A stretch of DNA of 64,000 bases, taken from the NCBI GenBank assembly GCA_947471745.1, contig CANJKZ010000952.1, positions 1,656,001 through 1,720,000 on the forward strand. Direction: 5' to 3'. The DNA comes from Closterium sp. Naga37s-1. Lineage: Eukaryota; Streptophyta; Zygnematophyceae; Desmidiales; Closteriaceae. Shown here in pieces: positions 43,501 to 56,500 of this stretch. Within the stretch, counting starts at the first letter, position 1. Every line of letters starts with the position of its first letter. A model generated the notes under the pieces. The model had not been told where the DNA came from. It did no database searches and saw only the letters and a list, made by a program, of their open reading frames with translations. The position numbers and the translations under genes are program-made.

Positions 43501-44372
43501 AATCCACTTCGCCCCCAATAGAATCCTCCCGTCAAATCGCATGAAGGTGCGATAAATCTCGTCAGTGCATGGATGTCACACTGTGGCTTTTCTTAGAGAC
43601 GAATTCATCGCAAAAAACCGTACCACCCATGCCTTACGTCTTTCAAGAGCCATACCTAGTGCTGGTAGGGACCTGGGAGCATCCCCTTGAACACAAGCTC
43701 CTTTGAACTGAGAGCGCGGCCTCAAAAGTAAGCCGCTCTGCTGCGCCGTCTCAGCATCAACATCCCCATCAGCATCCCTCTTCCCCCTACCTTCCCCCCC
43801 TTGCCCTCCCCCACCCCTCTCCCTTCTTCCCCCATCCACCTCTTCTCAAAAGCTATTGGCCGCACTGGATGCATTCGCGACGACAGGAAAAGGAATGTTT
43901 GCCACAATAGGAAAGTACAGGCTAGTACTGCCAAGGGAAAATAACCCGCGTTTTGCCACCCTCTAGGCGATACCCTCCGTCCCCCCCTCTCCATCCCAGC
44001 AGCCCTGCGGCATAGATGGCTGATGCCCCATCCTGCCCATGCTTTCTTTGAAGCGATTTTTGAAACGCCTCAGAAGCAGCCGCATCACATGCACAGTTGA
44101 TGCCTCATGCCCATGCTCTCCCTAGGCACAAAACACACAGAATAACCTCTCTGCTTTTCTCTCCCGCTCACCCGCCTTCCAGTGCCCATTCGGGGGACCT
44201 TCGCAGCTCTTAGGTCACCTTGGTCGCCCCAACCCAACCCAAGCCATGCACACGGCTGGTACCTCATAAGAGTACCTTCTCTGCGGTCTCCATCCCACCC
44301 CCCCCCCCCCTCCCCCCCCCCCCCTTCCCACCCTCCCCCCCTCCCCCCCTCCCCCATTGACCCACATTCCAG
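40503..44372. other. Non-coding flank upstream of the receptor kinase exons
   Basis: No ORF is convincing. Contents: a repeat of about 39 bp, roughly three copies, around CCCCTGCGATGACAC (about 41285-41400); three copies of GGTAGGCGATTC (about 42908-42995); an 11-bp inverted repeat GGACACCATCA / TGATGGTGTCC (43361-43413); C-rich runs just before exon 1 (44295-44352); and an echo of the exon 1 start (about 44177-44220). The start codon, signal peptide and promoter of the kinase gene should lie here but I could not identify them. Confidence 0.5.
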
Positions 44373-44526
44373 TGGCCATTCTGACGACCCTCGCTGCTCT
44401 AGGCAATCCCAGCAGCCCCCCGTTCGACGCGTGGACGGGGGATGATCCGTGTGGGGAAGATTCGGGGAGCGCGTGGGCTGGCATCAAGTGCGACACAGGC
44501 AGCCCATACAGTACAGTGGCTGAGAT
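44373..44526 (+). CDS. RLK exon 1 (first visible): LRR N-terminal cap
   Basis: Encodes [38 protein letters not shown], the W...DPC...W-G-C pattern of a plant LRR N-terminal domain. Acceptor ATTCCAG and donor GTGAGT. It enters in phase 1, so at least one exon lies upstream. Confidence 0.82.
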
Positions 44527-47500
44527 GTGAGTGGAGTGAGGGGTAATGAGATGGAGCACTGTGCTTGTACGGGGGAAGACACATGCATGCAGTGCCGCAG
44601 ATGGGGGGAGTGCATGGGCTGGCATCAAGTGCGACACAGGCAGCCCGTATAACACCGTGGCTGAGATGTGAGTGCAGGATGGGGGATTGGGGGTGGTGGT
44701 GCTCTGTGCCCGTAGCGAGGCACTTGGGGGGGAAGGGGAGGGGTGCGTGGGCTGGCATCAAATGCGACGCAGGCAGCCCCTATAGCACCGTGGCTGAGAT
44801 GTGAGTGCAGGATAGGGAAAGTGGACTGACTGGGGTGGTGCTCTGCTCTGTGCTTGGACTGGGAACAACCAGTGCGGTGATGTGGTGCAGTGCAGCGAGC
44901 ACATAGGCTGGCATCAAGTGCGACACAGGCAGCCCCTCTAGCACCGTGGCTGAGATGTGAGTGGGGGAAAGTGGGCTGACTGGGGTTTGTGCTCTGTGTT
45001 TGGACTGGGAACAACTAGTGCGGTGATGTGGTGCGGCGAGCACATAGGCTGGCATCAAGGGTGACACAGGCAGCCCGTACCGCACAGCACCGTGGCTGAG
45101 GTGTGAGCGCATCGAAGGGCAATGAGGTGGTGCTCTGTGCTTGGACTGGGAACAACTAGTGTGGTGATGTGGTGCAGCAAGCACCGAATTACTCGGACAT
45201 CAAGCGTGACACAGACAGCACCATGGCTGAGATGTGAGCGCATCGAAGGGCAATGAGGTGGCGCTCTGTGCTTGGATGGAAGAAGACCCGTCAACCGTGC
45301 AGCAATGCTGATGCAGCCAATCTAGAAAGGGACTTGTGAGGAGTGAGTTTTGGGAGATAAAGAAGGCTGGAAACAAAGTTTTCATGCTCCTCTCCCCTCT
45401 CTCAACCCTATCGGTGACAAGCAGGAATTCAAGCTAACAGAAGCCTTATGGAATCATGGCTCTGCCTCTTCTTTCCTAACCATATTCTTGCCCTGCCCTC
45501 TCATCATATTCCTCCCCTTGCCCCCTCGCCCTCCCCTCTCAGTGACATTCAGGACGCCAATCTAGCAGGAGACTTGCCGCCTTCCATTTTCGACCTCACG
45601 TCACTTCGCTTGCTGTGAGTTGCCATTCCCATCTGCTCATCTCAGCCCTCTCCTTAGTTTGACTGCATGCCCCTCTTCTCCTTTTTTCCCTCCCCTTCGC
45701 ATCTCCTTTTCCTTACCCATCCGTGTCCCTCCCCTTTTCTATCCTCCCTTCATCAGCAATCTGGCGCTCAACCCGAATCTGACGGGCAGCTTTCCAGATG
45801 CACTCGGGAACCTCCTGCAGCTCACCACGCTGTGAGCTCTCTCTCTGCTCTGCTGCGCTGTACACACTCTGCTGCGCTGTACACACTCTGCTGCATTGTA
45901 AGCATACCGCGTCTAATATTCAAGCGTACACACTGTTTGTTGTAAACACACAGGCTGGCCGAACTTCCTCTCCTACCCCCCTTTTCTCACTCCTCACCCC
46001 AAACAACAAGCAGGGACATGCACGGGTGTGGCCTATCAGGCTCAATCCCAGCCCAGCCACCCTAGGGCGCCTCACCAGCCTCAGATACTTCCTGGTCAAC
46101 CAGAACCGCCTCTTCCTTCCTCCCCTTCTCACGCCCCCATCAATGACAAGCAGGGACATGCATGGGTGCGGTCTGTGAGGGTTCTTGAGACGTCTCAAAA
46201 ACTCACTTTTTACACGGCGCCTCTTCCTTCCTCCCCATCTCACGCCCCCATCAATGACACGCAGGGACATTCACGGGTGCAGCCTATCAGGCTCCATACC
46301 ATCCACCATCGGCCGTCTCACCAGCCTCAAATACTTCCTGGTCAACCAGAACCGCCTCTCGGGCTCCCTGCCCGCTCAGATCGGCACCCTCCCCCGCCTC
46401 TACATGCTTGACGTCATGGACAACCAGCTGGAAGGGCCTCTGCCGACATTTGAGGGCGCAAACGAGCTGAGGCACCTGTGAGTATCAATATTACCCCCCC
46501 TCTCCTGCACAGGTAGGCACCCTCCCCAGCCTCTACATGCTTGATGTCATGGAGAACCAGCTGGAAGGGCCTCTGCCGATGTTTGAGGGTGCAAACGAGC
46601 TGGGGCACCTGTGAGTATCAAGTTACCTGCCCCTGCTGCCCTCCCTTGTGTCTCCCGCGCCTCAACATGCTTGACGCCATGGACAACCGGATAGAAGGGC
46701 CCCTGCCATTGTCCGACTCGGGTGCCAAGTAGCTCGCACACCTGTAAGAATCACCCATCCCTATTTTCTCTCACCTATCCTATCCCATCCCCAGTTTTTC
46801 TCTCTCTTCCGTTCGCTTTCCTTATTCCCCTCTTCCACCCTTCTCTCCCCACTCGTCTCCCTCGCCCTACAGCCACATGAGCAACAACCTCTTCACGTCT
46901 GTTCCAGCAGAGATCAGCCGACTGCCGAAGCTGATGCACCTGTGAGTCGTGCTGAGCTGAGGGCGCGCATGTGTGAGTCGTGTCGTGCTGAGGGCGCGCA
47001 TGTGTGAGTCGTGCTCAGTAACGTACCCTGTAAGTCCCAACCTCAAATAAAACTCGCCCAGGCCGTTCAATTGGCTGTGCCATACATGTAGTGTAGCTAT
47101 TCCATTTTATTCACCCGTATTGGTTGGACTCTTGTCCGCTGCTGTCTTATACTGCCTGTTTTGAGACGTCTCAAAACACTTTTGTTCACCCGTGTTGGTT
47201 GGACTCTTGTCAGCTGCTGTCTTATACTGCCTGCCAGGCTGATGGACAGAACAGAATCCATCTCAGCGGAAGTGGACACCAGTTAGGTGCCATTGAGAAA
47301 ATACGTGGCAGCAACTTAGGTTTCAACACCTGGTGAATGTTGGTAGTACTCTTGTCAGCTGCTCTCTTATACTGCCTGCCAGGCTGATGGACAGGACAGC
47401 ATCCATCTCACCCGTGACTTTCCACTCGCTTTAAGGCGCCTCAAAACCCAGACTTTCCACCCGCTTTTGAGGCGCCTCAGAAGTTCACCCGTATTGGTTG

Positions 47501-50500
47501 GACTCTTTTCGCTACTGTGTTATGCTGTCTGCCAGGCTGATGGACAGCAATCGTCTCACCCATGACTTTCCCCTTGCTTTCAACAACACTAACCTCACTG
47601 TCATGTACGTGTGTGCAGTGCGGGAATGTTCCACTATGTGTCTTCACTTTCCTCTATGTGTGTGTGTGCGGTGTGGAATGTTCCACTATGTGTCTTCACT
47701 TTCCACTATGTGTGTGTGTGTGCGGTGCGGGCATTTTGAGTTTACTCAAACTCCACTCGCTTTTAACAACGCCAACCTCACTGTCATGTATGTGCGGGGG
47801 AGGCATTTTTAACCATGTTTCTTCACTCAGGCTAGGAATCTCGTTAGTAAGGCTGTTAGGAACCGAGTATGACTTTTGAGTCGACTCAAAAGTCACCTCA
47901 TTTTTAACCATGTTTCTTCACTCAGGCTAGGAATCGTGTTAGTAAGGCTGGTAGGAACCGAGTATGCATTCGGCAAGCACCGTTCATGTTGCGATCGCTC
48001 ACAGAGGTGCAAGCACCGTGCATAGAGTGATCGCTCGCGCCACCTCTATGTTGCGTCCCCTTGCTCTCTCTCAAATGGTCCTTGTATTTACATGCCATAC
48101 AACCAAAGGCAGGCAAGGTCAAACTAAACAAGGTGCGTCCCTTCCAATGTCACATCTAGTTTCTACATGTCACATCTAGTTTCTACTTGTCACATCTAGT
48201 TTCTACATGTCACATCTAGTTTCTACATGTCACATCTAGTTTCTACATGTCACATCTAGTTCTACATGTCACATCTAGTTTCTACATGTCACATCTAGTT
48301 TCTACATGTCGCATCTAGTTTCTACATGTCGCATCTAGTTTCTACATGTCACATCTAGTTTCTACATGTCACATCTAGTTTCTACATGTCGCATCTAGTT
48401 TCTACATGTCACATCTAGTTTCTACATGTCGCATCTAGTTTCTACATGTCACATAGTTTCTACATGTCCCATCTAGTTTCTACATGTCACATCTAGTTTC
48501 TACATGTCACATCTAGTTTCTACATGTCACATCTAGTTTCTACATGTCACATCTAGTTTCTACATGTCACATCTAGTTTCTACATGTCACATCTAGTTTC
48601 TACATGTCACATCTAGTTTCTACATGTCACATCTAGTTTCTACATGTCACATCTAGTTTCTACATGTCACATCTAGTTTCTACATGTCACATCTAGTTTC
48701 TACATGTCACATCTAGTTTCTACATGTCACATCTAGTTTCTACATGTCACATCTAGTTTCTACATGTCACATCTAGTTTCTACATGTCACATCTAGTTTC
48801 TACATGTCACATCTAGTTTCTACATGTCACATCTAGTTTCTACATGTCACATCTAGTTTCTTCCCTACTGAAGTTTCAACCCACTGGGAAGAGCACTGGA
48901 GCTCCAGGGTTGTGAAGCAGCCCACTGGGAAACAGGGCCCCGTCCGGTCCGGACCTCCCACCGCTGCCGTGTTTCCAAACTGGGCAGCCATGTTGAGCTT
49001 GGTGAGGTACCTCACCGCCTGGTGTTGAAAATGCTTGCATTGCACAAGTCTGACGTTGTGCTCGTATCGTACCACCTCTTGGTGTTGCTCGTTCGTCACC
49101 TGCTGCTGCTCTGCTCGTCACCTGCTGCTGCTCTGCTCGTCACCTGCTGCTGCTCTGCTCGTCACCTGCTGCTGCTCGTCACCTGCTGCTCTGCTCGTCA
49201 CCTGCTGCTGCTCGTCACCTGCTGCTGCTCGTCACCTGCTGCTCTGCTCGTCACCTGCTGCTGCTCTGCTCGTCACCTGCTGCTGCTCGTCACCTGCTGC
49301 TCTGCTCGTCACCTGCTGCTCTGCTCGTCACCTGCTGCTGCTCGTCACCTGCTGCTGCTCGTCACCTGCTGCTGCTCGTCTCCTACGCCCTCCCCTTCGC
49401 CCTCTCTTCCCTCCCAATACATTCCCTTCCCTCTCCCTTCCCCCCTCCTCCCGTCCCTCCCCTCCTCCTCCCGTCCCTCCCGCCTCACTGCCTCTCCATC
49501 CAGCTACTGGAGCAACAACATAATACCCGGCCCCTTCCCCTCCACCTGGTTCTTCCCCAATCTCAAGGACTTGTAAGTCGTTCGTTCTCCAACTCAGGAA
49601 CCGACTTTTTGAGGCGCCTCAAGAGCCTTCCCCTCCACCCGAGTCATTCTTCGGCTCAGAAACTAACAACCCATACTTGAACAACCCATAGTAAGTTCAC
49701 TATATTTTTTCTTTAAACAACTCATACTTGGACTTATTGCAGAGCAGGGTTGATGGCGCAGCTGATAGTTCTTGCCTTGCTTGATTTGATTCTTGCTATG
49801 TTTGTACATGTGGGTATTGTATGTGACTACGCCCAAATGTGCATATGTGCATGTGCATGCGTGGGTGTGTCTATTCGCATGCACGTGTGTATGTGACCAC
49901 ATGGATGTGCATGTGCATGTGCGTGTGCATGTGATATGTGTTTCCCTGCAAGTGTGCATGTGCATGTGCATGTGGATATGTGTTTCCCTTGCAAGTGTGC
50001 ATGTGTCCATGTGTAAACATCATGTGTCTATGTTCATGTGTGTGTGCGCAATGCATGGTGTGGATCTGATGACTACATCCAAGTCTGCTTGTGCACGCAT
50101 GTGTGTGTGTGGGCGCATGTGCATGTGTGTGCATGGATGCATGTATGTTTCTCCCATCCTCACGCAGTCTCTTCAGCAACTGCTCTCTACCAAAACAGCC
50201 TCTCCCTTCCTTCCCTGTCTCTTACGACCTCTCCAACCTGTAAGCCTTGTTTTGGAAGTGCACCCACCTATCCATCCATCCATCCATCCATCCATCCATC
50301 CATCCATCCATCCATCCATCCATCCATCCATCCATCCATCCATCCATCCATCCATCCATCCATCCATCCATCCATCCATCCATCCATCCATCCATCCATC
50401 CATCCATCCATCCATCCATCCATCCATCTCATCCGTTGCTCCTCATCCATACCCATTCACAGGCTCCATCCCCGGCTCTCTATTCTGGGAGAATGACTTT

Positions 50501-53500
50501 TGAGGCGACTCAGAAGCTCCTCTTCCTTATTCTCCCCTCTATCCCAGCGACCTGAGCAGCAACAGTTTCACAGGCTCCATCCCGGGTGTTCTATTCTGGG
50601 AGCACCTTAACCTCGTCAACCTGTCAGTTCATCTCTTCTCTTTGTGTTTCCTACAGTGCCTGTGCCTTGTTCATCGACTTGCGCCCCATGCATGCGCCCC
50701 ATGCATGCGCCCCATGCATGCACCCCATGCCTTGCACCCCATGCCTTGCACCCCATGCATGCACCCCATGCATGCACCCATGCCTTGCACCCCATGCCTT
50801 GCATTGCACCCCATGCCACGCGCGCATACCATGCGCCCCATGCCATGCACCCATGCCATGCTCCCCATGCCATGCCGTGCACCCCATGCCATGCTCCCCA
50901 TGCCGTACCATGCACCCCATGCCTTTAGCTTCGTGTTAGTCTCAAGTCTTATTGCAACAGACCCTTCTTCCTGCCCCTTTTCATGACCCCTCATCTTTCC
51001 CTCCTTCCTCCCTCCATCGCCAGCAATTTGGCCAACAACGATCTTGACTCGAGCTTCCCTCCAGCAATCGCCGATGCTGCCAATCTGCAATCCGTGTGAG
51101 TGGGACAACCGCCAACCTCAACCTGATATGTCTGGTATATATGACATAGTTGGTATAAACAGCATATTTGGAAAGTGGAAAATTTGAGGAACCGAGTGGC
51201 TATGTGGAGAAAGACGCGTCCTGCATCTAGGACGCTTGCGTCCAGACGCAGCGTCTTAGACGCAAGACGCTAGAGGAGGGCCTTTAGAACGCATGAAAAG
51301 ACGCATGCCCGGGCAGGGCAAAAAAAACCCCCGGGCAGCCGAAAAATGATGTTATAGGGTATGGGAAGGGGGGGGAAACGACGATGCACACATTTGAGGC
51401 AAAATCGTCCCCTTCAGATTCTCAGGGTTTAGGGTTTACGAAGGAGAATTGTCTTGGTAAACCCTCTAGGGTGTTTTTGATGGTCGAAATGGGTTAGGGG
51501 GGGTCGACATGACGCAACATTGACAGTCGCGTCGAAATCGTTAGTCAATTTCGCGCTGGGGCAATTTCTTTTTCCGGTCAGCCCGAAAACAAATACGGGG
51601 GGCGTCCTGCGTCTCTGCGTCTGGACGTAGCCGAGTGGTGAACGGGAAAGAAAGTGTATGGTGTAAAATCGTGGTGCAACAAGGTTACAAGCAGGCTGGG
51701 TTGAAACATCAACTGAACCTAGGGTGTGTGTTCAACTTAGGATGATGACAGGAAATTGGACCTAGCCTGAACGTGGAATTAAGCTCTATCTAACAATGTC
51801 CAAGATAAGAATTTAGGGCCATAACAATAGCAGAGCGAGCATAAGCCTGCTCCAAGAGGTCCATGTCTTGCTGATGCTGCCTCTCTATTCTCTCTATTCT
51901 CTCATTTCCTTCCCATTGGCCCTTCTCCCCTTTCCATTGCCTCCCTCCCGCCATGTCTCAAAGTCATCCCTCTCATGGCTCCCAGTGTGACCGGTTCCCT
52001 TTCAAAGGGGACAAGCAAACCATTATTATTATCATTCCCCCTCATTCCCCTGTTTCATCCACCCTTCCAGCTTCCTCTCAGGCAACCAGCTCAGCGGCCC
52101 CCTGCCGGACCTCTCAGCGCTACCCAGCATCGTGTCACTCTCCCTGTTTGACAACTCCCTCTCCTCCATACCGCCCGATATGCTCGCCAAGAGCAACAAC
52201 ATCACGCTGCAGTGAGTGGCCTCTTTAGTGTGCCGCCCACCGTGCTCACCAAGAGCAACCTCTCTCTCTCCAGTATGCGTCGTCGTCGTCGTTTTCGTTG
52301 CAATGATCAACGTTTGCAAGCCCTTTTGCCATGAGCCCTTGGAACGAATGCTTGCTCCTTCCCACCATCCATCACCCATTTCTCTCCCACTGTTTCACCA
52401 TCTCTGTTCCACCCCCTCCCCCCTGCAGGCTTTTCAACAATGATCTATGCAATGCAAGCCATTCATGCCAAACTGCACGCAAGTCTGCTCCCCCACAACC
52501 TCCCTCCCTCCTCATTCACATACCATTCATTGCTCCCTCCCTCCCTCCCCTGCCCCCCAAACCGCACCCCCCCCCAGGCTTTTCAACAACGATCTGTGCA
52601 AGCCATTCAATCCAGACTACACGCAAGTCTGCTCCCCCCCGACGCCCCTCACCCAATACACTGCCCCTGCTTTCTGCGACGGCCTTGCCTGCCAGTCCGA
52701 CCTCTACAGCCCTAGCGCACCGCTCTATAACGAGTCGCGCTCCTGCGTGTGCGTGTCCCCGTTAAGAGCCGACCTGGAGCTGTTTATATCGGATTTCGTG
52801 GTGTACCATGAAGAGCTCGTGCAGCAGCTGGAGCAGCGGATCTTCTCTGAGCTCACCAGCAAGTCCCAGATCAACATCACCAGGCCGCAGGTGGGTTCAC
52901 TAGAGCTGTTAACTTCTGGGTTGACTCAAAGCTAGAGCAGAACAGAAGATCTCCTCTGAACTCACCAGCAAGGCGCAGATCAACATCAGAAGGCCGCAAG
53001 TGAGTTCTCTAGGAAATCCAAGGGGAAACACGAATTTCTGGGCCGGAGGGCAGTTAACTTCCGGGTTTTCTCTGAGCTGCAGCAGCTGGAGTAGCGAGTA
53101 TTCTTTGAGCCCACCAGCAAGGCTCAGATCAACATCAGCTGATATCCATTGAGTCATCTCAAGTGAGTCACCTTCAATATCAGCAGCACGTGGGTAGACA
53201 TAAATGGTCAAGTCGGATTGGGTCGATCCGGCCCGAATTTCTGGCCCAGTCGGGTCATAAGTGCAATGCCCTCGACCCGGGAATCTCGAGTCGACCCGCA
53301 ACCCGACTTAATCCGTCATATGCGGGTATGTAGTATAGGTGCGTTACTAAGTACATGTCTGTCCCTGTCACTCCCCTCTCCTCCCTGTCAGAACTTGAGC
53401 TTAGAATCCATACATTAGTAATGAGCTCAAGGCTCTTTAAGTACATCGGAAATGGGCAAGGCAAGGATGGGGAGAGAATCGGGGGCAATTCTAGGGGATT

Positions 53501-56500
53501 GGGGGTAATCCCAAGGCAATCTCCAATTGGTGGGTTGGAGATTGCTTGGAGATCACATTTGGGTTTGGTTGGGATGTGGGTGTACAGCCAACCAAACACA
53601 AAATGCACACTACACTAGGATATAAAAGCGCAAGTACAAAATTTGAGATTGAGGGCTAACACTAACACCCCCCATAGACGTTAATCGAACTCAAGGTGGA
53701 AAAGGTGGGGCACATAGCCCCATGGTGCCAAGGAGACGATGGTGAGGAACCTTCCCAAGGGGGTTGGTGAACAGATCAGCCAGGTTGCAGTCAGATGCAA
53801 CGTACTCCGCGTTCAACCGTTCACGCTGGACAAGGTCACGAATGAAGAAGTGGCGAAGTTTGATGTGCTTGGTGCGAGTGTGGTACACAGGATCCTGGGA
53901 AAGGTGGATAGTACTCTTGTTGTCACACCAGAGGGTGGGGGTGGGCTGGGGGTAGCCAAGCTACTGGAGGAGGAAGGTGAGCCAGCGGGCCTCTTGAGCC
54001 GCCATGGTGCCAACGTAAAGCTCTGCCTAATAGGAGGAGAGGGAGACTGCAGATGACCTGGTGGAGCGCCAGCTAACAACTCCACTGCCAAGGGTGAAAT
54101 AGTAGCCATGGGAGGAGCGTCGGTCGGTCTGGTCATCAGTTCAAGAGGAGTCAGTGTAGCCTTCCAGTCGAGGAGGAGAAAGACCACCAAGTGTGAGTAC
54201 ATGAGACTTGGTGCCCTTCAGATAGCGCAGCACCCGCTTTGCAGCACTCCAGTGGAGATCGTTGAAGTGTCCATGAGGGAACCAACAAGCTCCGGTTATG
54301 GCTCGGAACAGGCCTCTGGTGTGGGAACAGCTGGAGCTGTGAGGAGGTGCTGAAGTGGCAGCGGGGTGGCCATGGGTGTGCACAACTCCATCTCAAAGCG
54401 CTTGAGTACATTGTTGATGTAGAACTCCTGGGAGAGTGAGATGGTGCGAGCCTGGCGATCACGAGTGCCTTCATCCCCAGGTAGTGCTTGAGGTCACCGA
54501 GGTCTTTCATCAGGAGGGCCTTGCTCAGGGCCGCCTGGACAGAAGTCATCTGGGCCGAGTCCTTGGCAACGAGGATGAAGTCAGCGATGTAGACAAGGAT
54601 GAAGAATGGCTCAGAGTGACGGCAAATGAAGAGAGTCGGGTCAGCAGATGATGGGTGAAAGTCCAATGACAGAATGACTTCTTGGGTGTGGTTGACCTGG
54701 TGAGGTCGACTGGAAGTGGTGGTCGACTTGGGTGGTCGACGGGCACGTGAAGGAGCAGCTGGTCGACGTGGTTGCCCGGTCGACCTGGTTACCTGAGTGA
54801 CGAGGTTCTGCGAAGGCACGCGACAGTCACCCAGGTGTTCGTGGCGAGGCCGACCTCGGTGGTGGTATCCCGAGGTCGACGTGGCTGATCAGATGCATTC
54901 GTCAGCACGAGGTTGATTTGGTGTGTGCGTTGTGCAGATGACAAGGCACGGCACGCCAATCACCTGCAAGCACCTGCGAAGTAGGTGCGTTGCTGTCATG
55001 CAGGAGCAATGCTGGACGCCGTCGACTTGCAGCATTGGCACGCCGTCGACTTTGCACTGCTGGAGTGCGGTCGACCAAGCAGTGCTTGAACGCGGTCGAC
55101 CGTGCTGCGCTGGTAGTCGACCTGTTTGCTTGCTAGCCCTGATGTAGTCTTGTCTTGCCAACCTTATTGTACCATTCTTGTCAACCTTTCTTAGTGAAAC
55201 TCTTGCCAATCTTCCCCGTGAATGCGCAAGTAGAGAACGACTAAGGAACGAACGGAGAGATCACACGAGCACCCGTGCCTAGCCCGTAGTCTAGCTCCCG
55301 TTGATTGAGTTATATCCGCAGGCTTCACACTCAGCTTCCATGGCAGCGCGCCACTCGGCAGCATGGGGACCCGAAAGAGCCTCTTGGACGGTGAGAGGGA
55401 TAGGGATGGTCGGGTTCTCTGAGAAGTTTAGCGAGAGTGATTCAGTGATATCGGGGAAGATGTGCGAGAGCTGAGGAATGACAACGTAAAGATCACACAA
55501 CTCCTCATGCCTGTCTTCCAGAAGGGTAGAGAGCACATCCCCCCCAGCAGGAGGAGTCGGAGTGATCACTGAGCATCGAATGGCAAGTACCAGTGGAGGA
55601 GCAGCCCCATGCGACCGAGTGCCATGAGCCACCGGAGAAGAGGGTAGAGCAGGCGTGGCTGGAGGGGACGGTTTAGGAGGCTTGGGGGAGGGATCGGCCG
55701 TCGCTGGTACGTGATCAGTTTGCTCTGTTGTGGGAGAGCAGGGTCCTGAGTGGAGGAGGGAATGGAGGTGGGGCTGGAGGGTTCGACCGCCGATGGTATG
55801 TGATTGGTGCGCTTGGTAGTGAGGGCGCAGTTGGTAGAGTGGTAGAGGGGGGGGATGGAGGAGCAGCTGCTGAGGACACCGGAGAGGTCAGAACAGAGAC
55901 CTTAGACGGAGATGGTGCGATGGCAAGAGAGGTAGGAGGTGAGGGAGCTAGTGCAGGCGGAAGTTTAGGAGGCGCTTCAAAGTCAGCCCACACAAGGGAG
56001 GGTGGTTCGGAGGGGGGGTCCCCCCCGGGGTGGAGTAGAAGGGGCGAGTCTCATCAAAGACGACATCGCGGCTCCGGTCTAGTTGTTGAGTGGAGGGGTT
56101 GAGGAAAAGGTAGTCGGGGGAGTCAGGGTTATGCCCAAGGTAGATGCACGTTTGAGTTTTGGGACCAAGGTTGCCACCTTGCCGCCGCCGAGCTTGGGGG
56201 TTGAGGAGGACATAGGCGGTGCACCCCCAGACGCGAAGGGGGCGAGCAGTGGGTGTTTTCCCGAGTTAGAGCGTGGTGGGAGCGGTGTCGGGGAGATGCG
56301 GGTGGGGATAAAGATTGTAGAGGAGGGCGGCATGGTAGAAGGCGTACCCCCAGAGCGAGAGTGGTGCGTGGGAGTGGCTTAGGAGACAGCGAGTGATTTG
56401 CACCAAAGTGTGATTACGGCTCTCCGCTATGCCGTTCTGTTGCGGGCTGTCAGGAAGGGTGAAGTTTTGCTGAATGCCGAGAGAGGAGCAGAAGGCTTCA

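Noticed and set aside
48148-48861. CRISPR-like array of short repeats
   Set aside because: Units are directly adjacent with no unique spacers, in a eukaryotic intron; it is a minisatellite.
50222-50500. ORFs of HPSI or MDGW repeats
   Set aside because: They are six-frame readings of a pure CATC microsatellite.
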